This document shows positions 45,272 to 56,629 of a stretch of DNA of 64,000 bases, piece after piece. Numbering within the stretch: the stretch's first letter is position 1; every line of letters starts with the position of its first letter. The translations under genes were made by a program, and so were the position numbers. The stretch comes from Hyphomonadaceae bacterium BL14 (GTDB taxonomy: Bacteria; Pseudomonadota; Alphaproteobacteria; Caulobacterales; Maricaulaceae). The stretch lies in contig CP091242.1 in the NCBI GenBank assembly GCA_027627705.1, positions 1,393,083 to 1,457,082 of the forward strand, read 5' to 3'. The notes beneath the pieces were generated by a model. It had not been told where the DNA came from, did no database searches, and saw only the letters and a program-made list of their open reading frames with translations.

Positions 45272-46795
45272 TCAGATGACCTGCGGCTGAAGCCCCATCG
45301 CGCCGGCCAGCGCTTCGAAGCGCGCGTGGGCGCGGTCTATCACCAGTGCCTCTGATCCGGGATCCACCCGCAGCACCAGCTGCTGGCCCGACCGATCCAG
45401 CCGGAACGCATCCAGCACCGGCGCCGACCGCCCCGAGAGCGCCGCGCCCAGGCGCAGCGCCAGCCCCAGCTTCAACGCCCCCTGTTCCTGCGCGTCATCG
45501 AGCAGGCGGCGCGACGGGCAGGATTCCGGCCGCGAGCGGCGGCCCGCATAGCGGTGATGCAGCGTCAAGGCCAGGAACGCCCGCTCGGCATGGGATGCGC
45601 CGCCAAACGGCGCATACAGGGTCTGCGTGCTTGCCAGTTCGGCCCGGTGATCAGGATGCATCCGTCCGCCCAGATCCGCCAGACGCCCGCAGGCGGCGCG
45701 CAGCACCACATCACGCTGGGCGGTGAACAGAACCGGCTCGCCTGCAAAGGCCGGCTCAATCCAGTTTGCCAGGGTGGGCCCGAAATCAGGTTCGGGCGAG
45801 GCCTGGCTGGCCAGCGCCTCGGCCCCCGCGATCAAGGGATCGCCCTCAGTGATCAGACGCATATCGTCAGCGCACACCACGCCTTCGCGCAGGCCGTAGG
45901 CGGAGAACACGACCTTGTCGAACCGGCCCTTCTTGAGGATTCGCCGCATCAGCATCGCCGCATAGGGCAGGAGCGCAGCGCGCTTGGACGACACGCCGGG
46001 TACGTTGGACAACGACGACTCGCTCTGGCTCACCGCAAAATCCGCCGCGCGCGCGACCTGGCCCGGGCTCAGCGCATACTGATGCAAGAGACGCAGCGGG
46101 TAATCATCCAGCGCCATGGCCAGGTGCGCAAAGGCGCGCCAGGCACCGCCCACGGCATAGAAAACCGGCCCGGACATGTCCAGCTGCGGCGCGGCCTGAG
46201 CCAGCACGGCGTCCACCCTGTCTCTCACCGCAGCGTCCGTCCCGGACCCGTCCAGCATGGTCAGCGGCCCGAGGGGCAAGGTCACGGCCGGACCGGCGCG
46301 CCGGCCTTCCAGTGGAGTCAGCTCCAGGCTTGAGCCCCCCAGATCGCCCGCAAGGCCATGGGCTTCGCCAATCCCCGCCAGCACACCCAGTGCGGACCGT
46401 CGCCCCTCCTCCTCGCCGGTCAGCACTTCGATCTCGAGACCGGTCTCGGCTCGGACGAGGGCGATGAAATCCGGCCCGTCGGAACAATCACGCACAGCGG
46501 CAGTGGCCACGACATGGCGCTGCTCCACGCCCTTGGCGTCCAGCAAATGGGCAAAGCGTCTAAGCGCCCGCAGCGCCGCCTCGGTCCCATCCGGGTTGAG
46601 CCGGCCGCTGGCCTTCGCGCCGCGGCCCAGCCCCGCCATGACCTTCTCGTTGAAGACCGGCCACAGCGCCCGCCCCTCCAGCCGGAACAGCACCAGGCGC
46701 ACCGAGTTGGAGCCGACATCGATCACGGCGATGTCCCGGCGCGCGCCGGCCTCGAGCGCCGGGTCGGGCCGGCGCGGCATGAAGCGCCGCATCAC
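45272..46795 (-). CDS. ppx: Exopolyphosphatase (Ppx/GppA family)
   Basis: The 507-residue protein has the actin-like ASKHA fold of Ppx/Gpp[49 protein letters not shown]. An HD-like C-terminal domain (about 310-500) follows. It removes phosphate from polyphosphate ends. It overlaps ppk1 by four bases, so synthesis and breakdown are co-expressed. Confidence 0.93.
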   Translation of the reverse strand: MMRRFMPRRPDPALEAGARRDIAVIDVGSNSVRLVLFRLEGRALWPVFNEKVMAGLGRGAKASGRLNPDGTEAALRALRRFAHLLDAKGVEQRHVVATAAVRDCSDGPDFIALVRAETGLEIEVLTGEEEGRRSALGVLAGIGEAHGLAGDLGGSSLELTPLEGRRAGPAVTLPLGPLTMLDGSGTDAAVRDRVDAVLAQAAPQLDMSGPVFYAVGGAWRAFAHLAMALDDYPLRLLHQYALSPGQVARAADFAVSQSESSLSNVPGVSSKRAALLPYAAMLMRRILKKGRFDKVVFSAYGLREGVVCADDMRLITEGDPLIAGAEALASQASPEPDFGPTLANWIEPAFAGEPVLFTAQRDVVLRAACGRLADLGGRMHPDHRAELASTQTLYAPFGGASHAERAFLALTLHHRYAGRRSRPESCPSRRLLDDAQEQGALKLGLALRLGAALSGRSAPVLDAFRLDRSGQQLVLRVDPGSEALVIDRAHARFEALAGAMGLQPQVI

Positions 46796-49005
46796 CGGCG
46801 AGGACCGACAAAGGGAAAGGCCGGCGGCTGGTCGGTTTTGAGCGCCTGACCGCGGCCCGACAGGCTGGGATTGGTCATGAAATAGGCATGTGCGCTGAAC
46901 GGGTCGGCCACGCCGTCCGTATCCACCCGCACATAGCGGCCATCGGGCTGCATGTACCAGCTCTGGGTCTCGTCATTGAGATTGGCCACCATGATCTGAT
47001 CAAGTACCTGGCGGTGGACAGTGGGGTTGAGGATCGGGCACAGCGTCTCGACGCGCCGGTCCAGATTGCGCGGCATCCAGTCGGCGCTGGAGATATATAC
47101 CTCGGCCTGGGGCGAGGGCATGGGCGCACCATTGGCAAAACAGGCGATGCGCGAATGCTCCAGGAAGCGCCCGATGATGGATTTCACCCGGATGTTTTCC
47201 GACAGGCCCGGCACGCCGGGACGCAAGCAGCAAATCCCGCGAATGATCAGCTCGCAGCGCACGCCGGCGGCGCTGGCCTCGTAGAGCTTGTCGATCACGG
47301 CCGGGTGGACCAGCGAATTCATCTTCGCCCAGACAGCCGCAGGCCTGCCGTCGCGGGCGTTGGCGATCTCCCGGTCGATCTTGCCCAGAATGAATTCCAG
47401 CATACCCATGGGCGAGATCACCAGATGCTCCAGCCCGGACGGGCGCGCATAGCCGGTCACATAGTTGAACACTCTGCCTGCATCGCGCCCGAAGGCCGGA
47501 TCGGCGGTGAACAGGGACAGATCGGTGTAGATACGCGCTGTGATCGGGTGGTAATTGCCGGTGCCGAAATGCGCATAGGTGCGCAACTCCGCGCCTTCCC
47601 GGCGCACCACCAGCGAGATCTTGGCGTGGGTCTTGTACTCCATGAAGCCGTAGACGACCTGGACGCCCGCCCGCTCCAGATCACGCGCCCATTTCAGATT
47701 GGCTTCTTCATCGAACCGGGCCTTGAGTTCGACCAGCGCGGTAACATTCTTGCCGTTCTCTGCCGCCTCGATGAGGGCCGCCACAATGGGGGAGTTCTTG
47801 GAGGTGCGGTACAGCGTCTGCTTGATCGCCACCACATCCGGGTCACCCGCAGCCTGGCGCAGGAACTGCACCACCACGTCAAAGCTCTCATAGGGGTGGT
47901 GGACGATCAGGTCCTTGGCGCGGATCGCCGCGAAGCAATCGCCGCCGAAATCGCGGATACGCTCGGGGAAGCGCGGTTCATAGGGCTCGAATTTCAGCTC
48001 ATTGCGGTCATCCGGGATCATCTGGGACAGCTGGGACAGGCCCAGAAGCCCGTCCACCAGCTGCACATCCTGACGCTCGGCATGCAGGTGCTGGACGATG
48101 AAGCGGCGCATGTCCTCGGGCATGGATGCGTCCATCTTCAAACGCACCAGTACGCCCCGGCGGCGCTGCTTGAGCAATTGCTCGAATTCGCGCACCAGAT
48201 CCTCGGCTTCGTCCTCGATCTCGATATCGCTGTCGCGGATGATGCGGAACACGCCTTTGGCCAGCAGGTCATAGCCGGGGAAGAGGGCGTCCACGAACAG
48301 GATCAGGACTGATTCCAGCGCGATAAAGCGCTTGCCCGGACGCCCCTGCGCGTCGCGCGCCTCGCATGGAATCTCGATGAAACGCTTCACGCCCGCAGGC
48401 AGCGGCACCAGCGCATTCATCACTTTGGAATCGCTCTGGCGGCGCAGTTTGAGCGCCACGGCAAAGCCGAGATTGGGGATGAACGGGAACGGGTGCGCCG
48501 GATCGATCGCCAGCGGCGTGATCACGGGCAGTGTGTGGGCGAGGAAATCATCGCGCAGCCAGGCGCGTTCGGCCCGCGTCAGCCCGTCCAGCTCCACCAG
48601 TTCGATGCCGTCCGCCGCCAGCGCCGCGCGCACCGCACGCCAGCCCGATTGCTGCGCGTCCATCAACGCGTTGGCCTCGACATCGATGCGTTCAAGCTGT
48701 TCGGACGGCGTCAGCCCGTCCTGGCCGGGCCGGTCGAGACCATTGCGGATCTGGGCGCGCAGACCGGCGACGCGCACCATGTAGAACTCATCCAGATTGC
48801 TCGCTGATATCGACAGAAAGCGCAGGCGCTCCAGAGACGGATGGCGCTCATTGCCCGCCTCCTCCAGCACACGCCAGTTGAACTGCAGCCAGGACAGCTC
48901 CCGGTTCAAAAACCGGTCGCGCGGACTGTCCGGCACCGCCCGGGCCGCGTCCGGCGCGTCCGCCTGGTCCAGCGCAGAGGATGTGCGCGGCGCTTCGGTC
49001 ATCAT
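46792..49005 (-). CDS. ppk1: Polyphosphate kinase 1
   Basis: PPK1 polymerises ATP gamma-phosphate to polyphosphate. The 737-residue protein shows [17 protein letters not shown] at the N-terminus and [22 protein letters not shown]. The autophosphorylated histidine is in [14 protein letters not shown] (about residue 459), with HFGTGNYHP after it and a second histidine in [17 protein letters not shown] 49005 (with ATG 49002 next) follows AGGAG by 5 bases and is preferred to the open frame reaching 49152. Confidence 0.97.
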   Translation of the reverse strand: MMTEAPRTSSALDQADAPDAARAVPDSPRDRFLNRELSWLQFNWRVLEEAGNERHPSLERLRFLSISASNLDEFYMVRVAGLRAQIRNGLDRPGQDGLTPSEQLERIDVEANALMDAQQSGWRAVRAALAADGIELVELDGLTRAERAWLRDDFLAHTLPVITPLAIDPAHPFPFIPNLGFAVALKLRRQSDSKVMNALVPLPAGVKRFIEIPCEARDAQGRPGKRFIALESVLILFVDALFPGYDLLAKGVFRIIRDSDIEIEDEAEDLVREFEQLLKQRRRGVLVRLKMDASMPEDMRRFIVQHLHAERQDVQLVDGLLGLSQLSQMIPDDRNELKFEPYEPRFPERIRDFGGDCFAAIRAKDLIVHHPYESFDVVVQFLRQAAGDPDVVAIKQTLYRTSKNSPIVAALIEAAENGKNVTALVELKARFDEEANLKWARDLERAGVQVVYGFMEYKTHAKISLVVRREGAELRTYAHFGTGNYHPITARIYTDLSLFTADPAFGRDAGRVFNYVTGYARPSGLEHLVISPMGMLEFILGKIDREIANARDGRPAAVWAKMNSLVHPAVIDKLYEASAAGVRCELIIRGICCLRPGVPGLSENIRVKSIIGRFLEHSRIACFANGAPMPSPQAEVYISSADWMPRNLDRRVETLCPILNPTVHRQVLDQIMVANLNDETQSWYMQPDGRYVRVDTDGVADPFSAHAYFMTNPSLSGRGQALKTDQPPAFPFVGPRR

Positions 49006-49045
49006 GCCGCTCCTTTGCCCAGACGATCCGGTATCGCGATTCCGC

Positions 49046-49717
49046 TCATGGCGTGACCAGTGTTTCCAGCGCTTCGCGCGCCAGTGTGCGCGTGACCGGC
49101 CCCTTGCGCGCCAGCGCCTCACGGTCCAGCCACGCCACCAGGCGGCGCGCAAACTCCACCGACCGCTCCATGCGCGGCAACAGGTAATCCAGTACGCCCG
49201 GCGACAGAGGCGTGCGCCGGTCGCGCACCAGCTTCTCCATCACCTGACGCAGCAGCGCATCATCGGGCTCGTGCAGCACGGCGGTCTCTGCGGCCTTGAG
49301 GCGCGACGCCAGATCAGCGAGCGTCACCGGCCAGTCTGCGGGCGGGCGTGCGGCGGTCATCAGCACCGTCACCCCGGCATCGCCCGCCGCCCGGTTGAGC
49401 AGATGAAACAGGCCCGGCTCGTCGACCCCCAGATGGCAGTCTTCCACCAGCACCGCGCCGCCCCGCCGGACCTGCCTCAGCCCGGCCGTCAGCATCGCGG
49501 GATCCAGGCGCAGCGCATCGGCGCGCGCTGCCCAGACCGTGGACAAGTGCGTCTTGCCCGCACCGGCCGGGCCGAGCAGCAGGAGATGGCCGTGACGCCA
49601 GCGCGGCCATCGGTTGACCAGGGCCAGCGCCGAGGCATTGGCCTCGCTCACCGCATAGCTTTCAGCCCGGTAGTCCGGTGCCAGGGCCAGGTCGAGGGCG
49701 AGCTGGGTGCGGGTCAT
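49046..49717 (-). CDS. hdaA: DnaA-related AAA protein HdaA
   Basis: HdaA/Hda binds the beta clamp and promotes hydrolysis of DnaA-ATP, limiting re-initiation. The 223-residue AAA protein starts [10 protein letters not shown], where QLALDL is a clamp-binding motif. It has Walker [12 protein letters not shown], Walker B VLVEDC and sensor-like RLKAAE, and lacks the DnaA DNA-binding domain. The ATG at 49717 overlaps the DUF2066 stop (ATGA), so the upstream extension to 49738 is not used. ppk1 follows after 40 bases. Confidence 0.9.
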   Translation of the reverse strand: MTRTQLALDLALAPDYRAESYAVSEANASALALVNRWPRWRHGHLLLLGPAGAGKTHLSTVWAARADALRLDPAMLTAGLRQVRRGGAVLVEDCHLGVDEPGLFHLLNRAAGDAGVTVLMTAARPPADWPVTLADLASRLKAAETAVLHEPDDALLRQVMEKLVRDRRTPLSPGVLDYLLPRMERSVEFARRLVAWLDREALARKGPVTRTLAREALETLVTP

Positions 49718-50799
49718 CGACGGCTGCGGACAGTCCATCCAAGGTCGGGATCACGCTCCAGCCGGGCACCGCGGGCATCGAGCTCCGAGGCCAACTGCTC
49801 GCGCGCGCCGCGATGGCTCAGCACCATGGCTGCGCCGGTGCGCGACAGCGCGTCCAGACGTGCCGATTGCACCAGCGAGGCACCCGCCACCGCGCCCTGG
49901 AGGCTGCGCCATTCGGTCAGGCTGGAGAATAATACGGTGATCTCAAGCTCGGCTTCCTCGCCGCCGCGCACAACAGAGCGGCGCTTCCAGTCCTCTTCGC
50001 GGCGCTCGACAATCCGGCGCGCGGCTTCACGGAAATCGCCCGCGCCCGCCACGCTGGCCAGGTCTTCGCGCGTCGCGCCACCCGGTCCGAAGCTCAGCAC
50101 CGCGCCGACGGTGCGCACCTGCCCGCCACCGGCGCGCGCCAGCACCACGGCGACGCTATTCACGCCATAAATATCGGCCAGGGCGCGCAATGCCGTCTCG
50201 TCAATGCGGCGCGCTTCATCCGTGCTGATCAGGCCAAGCCCCAGCGGCTCGCCGCCCGCGCCCTGACGCGAACCCAGGCCAATGAAGGGCGTCAGCGCAT
50301 TTTCAAAACCGCCCGTACGCCAGGCGTCGTTCCAGCCGCCGCTCCAGAGCGAATCGCCACCGTCGCCCTCGAGCACAGGCACCACCAGGACCGGCGATGC
50401 CTGGCTTTCCACAAACGGAACACTGCGCTGCGCGAAATAGTCACGCACAGCGCGCGGATCGAACTGCAAGGTCAGGTCACCACGATAGCGCGTCGCCGAA
50501 CGCTGCTCGTTGGACATGCGCAGGCCCGCGATCAGCCCCGCCGCCTCTTCAGCGCTGATCGTTCCAAGGCCCGCCGCATTGCGGTCCTCGGCCAGCGTCA
50601 TGCGGGCGATCAGGCGCTGCGCACCGCGCACCTGACCGTCGGACATGGCGCGGCGCTGTGCTTCAAAGGCATTGTCGGCAGTGGCGTCAATCTCGATTCC
50701 CGCCACGGTGTAGGGTGTACGCGCCTGCGCCGGCGCGGCCCAAACACCCGCTGCCAGCACCAGCACGCTCGCGATTGCCTGCATCAGCCTGAGTGTCAT
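49714..50799 (-). CDS. DUF2066-domain secreted protein
   Basis: The 361-residue protein has a signal peptide (LMQAIASVLVLAAGVWAAPAQA). The DUF2066 pattern YTVAGIEIDATADNAFEAQRRAMSDGQVRGAQRLIARMT follows, then RYRGDLTLQFDPRAVRDYFAQRSVPFVE and SPVLVVPVLEGDGGDSLW. Function unknown; found beside hdaA and purM in several alphaproteobacteria as I recall. ATG 50799 is preceded by AGGCGAGG. The same frame stays open to 52104 opposite purM, which is a shadow. Confidence 0.9.
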   Translation of the reverse strand: MTLRLMQAIASVLVLAAGVWAAPAQARTPYTVAGIEIDATADNAFEAQRRAMSDGQVRGAQRLIARMTLAEDRNAAGLGTISAEEAAGLIAGLRMSNEQRSATRYRGDLTLQFDPRAVRDYFAQRSVPFVESQASPVLVVPVLEGDGGDSLWSGGWNDAWRTGGFENALTPFIGLGSRQGAGGEPLGLGLISTDEARRIDETALRALADIYGVNSVAVVLARAGGGQVRTVGAVLSFGPGGATREDLASVAGAGDFREAARRIVERREEDWKRRSVVRGGEEAELEITVLFSSLTEWRSLQGAVAGASLVQSARLDALSRTGAAMVLSHRGAREQLASELDARGARLERDPDLGWTVRSRR

Positions 50800-50949
50800 G
50801 GCCTCGCCTTTCCAGCCTGTACGCCTGTCGCCGCCGACTATACGCCGCACCGCGCCGGGGTGAAGCCCCGCGCGGCGCCCGCCCCTCGCCAAGGCGCGCG
50901 TTCGCAGGTATGCACCCGGTTCATGTCCACCGCATGAAGGAGGCCCGCC

Positions 50950-51984
50950 TTGGTGCCCCGAAATCCACCCGAGCCGGGTCTGACCTATGCCGATGCCGGC
51001 GTCGATATCGATGCGGGCGACGCGCTGGTCGATGCCATCAAGCCGCTGGCCAGATCCACCGCGCGCCCCGGTGCCGATGTGATGCTGGGTGGATTTGGCG
51101 GTGCATTCGATCTCAAGGCCGCCGGGTTCACCGATCCGGTCCTCATCTCCGGCACGGACGGGGTCGGCACCAAACTCAAGCTCGCCATCGATACCGGGCG
51201 CCTCGACACGGTGGGCATCGACCTGGTGGCCATGTGCGTCAACGACGTGCTGGCCCAGGGGGCCGAGCCACTCTTCTTCCTGGACTATTTCGCCACGGGC
51301 CGGCTTGACCCCGCGCGCGGCGCGGCCATCGTGTCCGGCGTCGCTGAAGGCTGCCGGCGCGCCGGTTGCGCGCTGATCGGCGGCGAGACGGCGGAAATGC
51401 CGGGTCTCTACACAGGTGACGATTTCGATCTCGCAGGCTTTGTGGTCGGTGCCGCCGAGCGTGGCGCGCTGCTGCCCCGCCACGAAGACCTGCGGGCGGG
51501 CGATGTCCTCGTCGGTCTGGCCTCTTCCGGTCCGCATTCGAACGGCTATTCTCTGATCCGCAAGATCGCCGCACGCGCCGGCCTCGGCTGGGACGCGCCC
51601 GCTCCCTTCGCGCCGGGACGCCATCTGGGCGAGGCGCTGCTGGAGCCGACACGCATCTATGTCAAAGCCCTGCTGCCGCTGATCCGCTCGGGGCAGATCA
51701 AGGGCCTGGCCCACATCACCGGGGGCGGGATCACCGAGAACACGCCGCGCATGCTGCCTGATCATCTGGGTTTCGAGGTGGATTACGCCAGCTTCGCCCG
51801 TCCGGCGGTCTTCGCCTGGCTGCAGGAAGCCGGCGGCGTGGCCGAGGCCGAGATGCGCCGCACGTTCAATTGCGGGATCGGCATGATTGCCGCCGTCGCG
51901 CCCGCTGACGCCGACGCGGTCTGCGCCGCGCTGAACGCCGCCGGAGAAGACGCGCGCGTCATCGGCGCGCTCAAATCGGTCTAG
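50950..51984 (+). CDS. purM: Phosphoribosylformylglycinamidine cyclo-ligase
   Basis: PurM closes the imidazole ring to AIR. The 344-residue protein has [72 protein letters not shown] and [14 protein letters not shown]. There is no ATG: the start is TTG 50950 or GTG 50953, with GGAGG 7-10 bases before. It precedes purN by 4 bases. Confidence 0.97.
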   Translation: MVPRNPPEPGLTYADAGVDIDAGDALVDAIKPLARSTARPGADVMLGGFGGAFDLKAAGFTDPVLISGTDGVGTKLKLAIDTGRLDTVGIDLVAMCVNDVLAQGAEPLFFLDYFATGRLDPARGAAIVSGVAEGCRRAGCALIGGETAEMPGLYTGDDFDLAGFVVGAAERGALLPRHEDLRAGDVLVGLASSGPHSNGYSLIRKIAARAGLGWDAPAPFAPGRHLGEALLEPTRIYVKALLPLIRSGQIKGLAHITGGGITENTPRMLPDHLGFEVDYASFARPAVFAWLQEAGGVAEAEMRRTFNCGIGMIAAVAPADADAVCAALNAAGEDARVIGALKSV

Positions 51985-51988
51985 GGCC

Positions 51989-52645
51989 ATGGCGCGCGTG
52001 CGCACGGGCGTGCTGATCTCCGGACGCGGCTCGAACCTGCAGGCCCTGCTGGACGCCGCCGCCAGTCCGGACTTTCCAGCTGAGATCGTCTGCGTGATCT
52101 CCAACCGCCCCGGCGCGGGCGGTCTGGCGCGCGCTGAAGCCGCGGGCGTTACCGCCCTGACCGTCGATCACAAGGCGTTTGCGACCCGCGAGGCGTTCGA
52201 AGACGCGCTGCACGCCGCGCTGACCGATCAGGGCGTGGAGCTGGTGTGTCTGGCCGGGTTCATGCGCCTGCTCACCCCTGGCTTTGTCCATCGCTGGACC
52301 GGGCGGATGATCAATATCCACCCGTCGCTTCTGCCGTCCTTCAAAGGCGTGGACACCCATCAGCGGGCGCTGGACGCGGGCGTGAAGCTCACAGGGGCGA
52401 GCGTACATTTCGTCAGCGCGGAGATGGATGCCGGCCCGATCATTGGCCAGGCCGCCATCCCCGTCCTGCCCGGCGACAACGCCGAGGCGCTGGCCGAACG
52501 CGTCCTGGCCGCCGAGCATCAGCTCTATCCCGAATGCCTGCGCCAGGTCGCCAGCGGTGAAGCGCGCCTTGAGGATGGGCGCGTCAGGCTCGGTCACGGC
52601 GCAGCGCCGGACGCCCGCCTGATCAACCCGCCGTGGCGCGCATGA
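51989..52645 (+). CDS. purN: Phosphoribosylglycinamide formyltransferase
   Basis: PurN transfers formyl from 10-formyl-tetrahydrofolate to GAR. The 218-residue protein has VLISGRGSNLQALLDA and VCLAGFMRLLTP. The catalytic NIHPSLLPSFKG holds Asn and His, and TGASVHFVSAEMDAGPIIGQ holds the catalytic Asp. It is co-transcribed with purM. Its end faces the BCCT gene, 16 bases away. Confidence 0.97.
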   Translation: MARVRTGVLISGRGSNLQALLDAAASPDFPAEIVCVISNRPGAGGLARAEAAGVTALTVDHKAFATREAFEDALHAALTDQGVELVCLAGFMRLLTPGFVHRWTGRMINIHPSLLPSFKGVDTHQRALDAGVKLTGASVHFVSAEMDAGPIIGQAAIPVLPGDNAEALAERVLAAEHQLYPECLRQVASGEARLEDGRVRLGHGAAPDARLINPPWRA

Positions 52646-52661
52646 TGGCGAACTGTCAGCC

Positions 52662-54581
52662 CTAGCGGTTCAGATGGTGCATCCACTGGCGGTGGCGCTC
52701 ATAGTGGCGCAGCACGTCACGGATCAGCTGGATCTGCGTATAGCCGAACACGTCATAATGACGCCCGCCATCGCTAAGGAAGACTTCCGCCCGCGCCGGT
52801 TCGGTTTCGGGGTGCGTGCCCGGATAGGTTTTGAGCACCACGCCATACACGAAGTCTGGCCCCGTCTCATGGCCGACGGTCAGGCGGGCTTCATCGTCCT
52901 GCGTATCCACCCGGCTGGTCAGGCCCAGACTCTCCATCTCTGTGCCGACATCGGCGAAGGCGCTTTGCGCGGTCGCCTTGATCCAGTCGCGGACTTCGCG
53001 GGCGTCAGGCCGCGCAAACATGAGCTTCAGGCGCACCCGCCACGGCACCGCCACGCCCTCGACGGGCAGCTGAACCGCGGTCTTCACACCGGCCCGGCGC
53101 GCGGTCTCCATCGACCAGGCGCGCACCAGCCCGATAAAGGCCAGGAAGATCACCAGGGTGAAGGGCAGTGCCGCGGCGATGGTGGCGGACTGCAGCGCAG
53201 CCAGACCGCCGGCCAGCAGCAGCACCGCCGCCACCAGACCCTCCAGCACCGCCCAGAACAGGCGCTGCCACAGCGGCGAGGTGAGAGACCCGCCCGACGC
53301 CAGCGTCGCCTTCACCAGCGAGCCGGAATCCGATGACGTGACGAAGAAGGTCGTCACCAGAAGGATCGCCATCACAGACGTGATCGACGCAAACGGCAGT
53401 GTGTCGAGGAAGGCGAACAGGGCCAGCGGCGTGTCGCCGCCGCGCACCACGTCCACCAGCGGCGCGGCCGCGTCGGCCAGGGCGATCTGCAGCGCCGAGT
53501 TGCCGTAAACCGTCATCCACAAAAAGGTGAACAGGGTGGGCCCCAGCAGCGTGCCCAGAATGAATTCGCGGATCGTGCGCCCGCGCGAGATACGCGCGAT
53601 GAACATGCCCACAAAGGGCGACCAGGAAATCCACCAGCCCCAGTAGAACAGCGTCCAGTCATTGATCCATACGCCGTCACCATAGGCGTCGACATTGAAG
53701 GTGAGCGTGGCCAGGCTGGAAATGTATTCGCCGATATTCTGCACATAGGCGCTGATCAGAAACAGGGTCGGTCCGGCGATCAGGACGAAGACCAGAAGCG
53801 CCACCGCCAGCCCCAGATTGAAGACCGACAACCGCCGTATGCCGGCATCCAGCCCGGCCAGCACTGAGGTGGTGGCGATCAGCGTGATCACCGCGATCAG
53901 CGCTACCTGGATCTCCGCCGACACGCCGATCCCGAACAGTGCGTCCAGCCCGGCATTGATCTGGGTCACGCCATAACCCAGCGAGGTTGCCACCCCGAAC
54001 AGCGTGCCCAGAATCGCCAGCACGTCCACCGTGTGACCGATGGGCCCGTAAATCCGGTCGCCGATCAGCGGATACAGCGCCGAGCGTATGGTCAGCGGCA
54101 GGCCATGCCGGAAGGCGAAATAGGCAAGGCTGAGCCCCACAATGGCGTAGACCGCCCAGGCGTGGACGCCCCAGTGGAAGAAGGTCAGCACCATGGCCTG
54201 CTGCGCGGCCTCGCGCGTTTCCGGCTCGGCATAGGGTGCCGTGAGATAGTGCGTCATCGGCTCAGCAACGGCGAAGAACATCAGCCCGATGCCCATCCCG
54301 GCCGAGAACAGCATCGCGAACCAGGACACGAATTTGTATTCCGGCTCGCTGTCCTCCGGGCCAAGCCGGATGCGGCCCCAGTCGGACAGCGCCACCACGA
54401 AGGCACCGACCAGAAACACGCCCACGCCGACCGAATACACCCAGCCGAGATTGTGTGTGATCCAGTCACGCACGGCAGAGAAAGCACTCTCGGCCTGATC
54501 CCCGGCCAGCACCGCAAAAGCGACCCCGGCAATGGCCAGCGCGGCGGCGGGGAAGAACACCGCCGGTTCGATCTGTTTCAT
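52662..54581 (-). CDS. BCCT-family osmolyte transporter (BetT-like)
   Basis: The 639-residue protein has twelve helices and the BCCT signature FYWGWWISWSPFVGMFIARISRGRTIREF, plus MGIGLMFFAVAEPMTHYL and FFHWGVHAWAVYAIVGL. Such carriers import choline, betaine or carnitine with Na+ or H+. A long cytosolic C-terminal domain (about 130 residues) suits BetT-type osmosensing. Its ATG overlaps the sulfotransferase stop (ATGA), an unusual partnership that may reflect a shared substrate or chance. Start at 54581 rather than 54689. Confidence 0.93.
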   Translation of the reverse strand: MKQIEPAVFFPAAALAIAGVAFAVLAGDQAESAFSAVRDWITHNLGWVYSVGVGVFLVGAFVVALSDWGRIRLGPEDSEPEYKFVSWFAMLFSAGMGIGLMFFAVAEPMTHYLTAPYAEPETREAAQQAMVLTFFHWGVHAWAVYAIVGLSLAYFAFRHGLPLTIRSALYPLIGDRIYGPIGHTVDVLAILGTLFGVATSLGYGVTQINAGLDALFGIGVSAEIQVALIAVITLIATTSVLAGLDAGIRRLSVFNLGLAVALLVFVLIAGPTLFLISAYVQNIGEYISSLATLTFNVDAYGDGVWINDWTLFYWGWWISWSPFVGMFIARISRGRTIREFILGTLLGPTLFTFLWMTVYGNSALQIALADAAAPLVDVVRGGDTPLALFAFLDTLPFASITSVMAILLVTTFFVTSSDSGSLVKATLASGGSLTSPLWQRLFWAVLEGLVAAVLLLAGGLAALQSATIAAALPFTLVIFLAFIGLVRAWSMETARRAGVKTAVQLPVEGVAVPWRVRLKLMFARPDAREVRDWIKATAQSAFADVGTEMESLGLTSRVDTQDDEARLTVGHETGPDFVYGVVLKTYPGTHPETEPARAEVFLSDGGRHYDVFGYTQIQLIRDVLRHYERHRQWMHHLNR

Positions 54582-56611
54582 GGGGTATCCTCGGGGCCAG
54601 AGTGCTGGGTGCCATCGCGGCGCCAATCCGTCAGTGCGGGTCCGAGCGCATCTTTCAGCGGGCCGAGCCAGGGCTCGAACGCGCGCCATTGCTCCAGGCC
54701 CTTGGTATTGATCGGCTGGCGCACCTGCTCGGAACTGGCGGTGCGCACTTCGCGCTTCGTCTCATGGAAGGCCACGCAGGCCGGTTCGAACGCCAGCCCG
54801 CAGAAATCGAGGATACGGCGCACCTGGGCTTCCAGATCCTCGACCACATCCTCGTAGATGACACGCAAGACCTGACCGGGCAGAACGCGGTCCCAGTGAT
54901 CCATCAGGTCCACATAGCCACGATAATAGCGCCCGATTTCCTCCAGCCCGTAGGTGAACTCCTGGCCTTCGGCGAAGAGCTGCTTGAAGCCGGAGAAGCA
55001 ACACGCCATCGGCGAGCGGCGGGCGTCAATGATCCGGGCGTTGGGCAGGATCAGTTTGATGAGTGCGATGTGTCTGAAATTATTCGGCATCTTGTCCGTA
55101 AAAAAGGGTGCACCCTTGCGGTGGATGGCCGTCTCCTCGATATAGCGCCGCCCCATGGCGTCCAGCGCCTCTGCGTCCAGATCATGCAGGATGCGTGGAT
55201 AGCGGGTGCGGTCGCTGACCCGCTGGCGCCCGCGCAGGCCGTGAGACAGGGCGAGGATGTTGGGCAGCTCCAGCGTGCCGTCCACCTGGCTGTGACTGGC
55301 GAGGATCTGCTCCAGCAAGGTCGAGCCGGCCCGTGGCAGGCCGACGATGAAGATGGGATCGGGCGCGTCATGCCCCTTCCCGCCCCGGGCGTGGAACAGG
55401 TCCGGCGTGCAGATCGCGGCCTGGGCGGCCAGCTCCTCGTCCATGCCGTCGGCGGTATAACGCGTCTGCACCCGCTTGAGCGTGTTGCCGCGCTCATAAT
55501 AGGCGAAGGCGCGCTCGGTCTCGCCATCGTCCTCATGCGCCTTGCCCAGGGCAAAGCACAGATGGATGCGGCTGGCATAGGAGATCTGGTCTGACGCCTC
55601 CAGCGCGATCATGCGCGCGCGCTCGTCACCGGTAAACGCATAGGTCTTCAGATTGGCCAGTGCGTACCAGGAATCGCCCTGATCGGGCCGAGCCTCGATC
55701 GCGGCGCGGTAGGAGGCGATGGCTTCATCGGTCCGCCCGCACGTCTTCAGCGCATGTCCGCGCGAGGTCAGCGTCGCCGGGTCGCCAGGAACCCGCTTGA
55801 GCACCGCATCAAAAGCTTTGAGTGCAGTGTCGTGATCGCCGGTCTGCAGGCTTTCAATGGCGAAATGCGACAGGAAGAGCGGATTGTCCGGATCGCGCGC
55901 CTTGAGCTGTCGCGCCTGATCGAGGGCAGCGGCGAATTTCTGGCGCTTGCGCAGCACGCCAATATAATCGAGCTGCACCTGGATATTGTCCGGTTCGAAC
56001 GCCAGCGCGCTTTCCAGCAGGAACTCGGCGTCGTCGAGCACGTTGAAGCGCACCCCGATGGCGGCGAGCAGGCGCATGGCCTCCACATCGCGTGGATGCT
56101 GCTTGACGTAGGCGCGGCACAGATCCTCCGCCCGCGCCAGGCGCCCTTCATAAAGATGGTGGGTCACCGCCTGCAGCGCCTGCGGCAGGGCCTCGACACG
56201 ATCCGCCTGGGCGCGCGCCTGGGCGGCTTCAGGTGCCCGGTCCATCGCATCCAGGATATCCCCCTGAGCGCGCCAGCTGGCGGTGAGCGCCGGATTGCAT
56301 TGCGTTGCGCGCTGGAACGCAGCCAGCGCCGCGGCCCTGTCCCCGCCAGCCCGGCGCAGATGGCCCTGCTCCTGATAGGCGCGGCCGAAATCGGGACTGG
56401 CTGCGATCAGGCGCTGCTGGAAGCCGTGCGCCTCGCGGCTGAGGCCGGCATAGCGCGCCGAGACGGCCGCGATGTAGAGCGCTTCCAGATCGGACGGATC
56501 ACGCGCCAGCACGCCCTGCGCCATGCGCAAGGCAGCATCAAAACGCCCGGCCCGGACCAGCGACTGGGCCTGGCGAACGGTGTCTGGCGACGCATCCTCA
56601 GTCGTTGTCAA
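54578..56611 (-). CDS. TPR-repeat sulfotransferase
   Basis: The 677-residue protein has N-terminal tetratricopeptide repeats over about 1-360 (ARDPSDLEALYIAAVSARYAGL, HPRDVEAMRLLAAIGVRF and similar). A C-terminal sulfotransferase domain of about 260 residues follows. The 5'-phosphosulfate loop PIFIVGLPRAGSTLLEQILASH lies near 424-440, and the 3'-phosphate region IIDARRSPMACCFSGFKQLF follows. It uses PAPS, supplied by cysNC, to sulfate an unknown protein, lipid or glycan. It is followed by and overlaps the BCCT gene. A terminator precedes it, isolating it from the TonB receptor gene. Confidence 0.92.
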   Translation of the reverse strand: MTTTEDASPDTVRQAQSLVRAGRFDAALRMAQGVLARDPSDLEALYIAAVSARYAGLSREAHGFQQRLIAASPDFGRAYQEQGHLRRAGGDRAAALAAFQRATQCNPALTASWRAQGDILDAMDRAPEAAQARAQADRVEALPQALQAVTHHLYEGRLARAEDLCRAYVKQHPRDVEAMRLLAAIGVRFNVLDDAEFLLESALAFEPDNIQVQLDYIGVLRKRQKFAAALDQARQLKARDPDNPLFLSHFAIESLQTGDHDTALKAFDAVLKRVPGDPATLTSRGHALKTCGRTDEAIASYRAAIEARPDQGDSWYALANLKTYAFTGDERARMIALEASDQISYASRIHLCFALGKAHEDDGETERAFAYYERGNTLKRVQTRYTADGMDEELAAQAAICTPDLFHARGGKGHDAPDPIFIVGLPRAGSTLLEQILASHSQVDGTLELPNILALSHGLRGRQRVSDRTRYPRILHDLDAEALDAMGRRYIEETAIHRKGAPFFTDKMPNNFRHIALIKLILPNARIIDARRSPMACCFSGFKQLFAEGQEFTYGLEEIGRYYRGYVDLMDHWDRVLPGQVLRVIYEDVVEDLEAQVRRILDFCGLAFEPACVAFHETKREVRTASSEQVRQPINTKGLEQWRAFEPWLGPLKDALGPALTDWRRDGTQHSGPEDTP

Positions 56612-56629
56612 ACAACACCCCCTGCATAG

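Noticed and set aside
50800..52104. N-terminal extension of the DUF2066 frame
   Set aside because: It is antisense to purM; the signal peptide begins at 50799.
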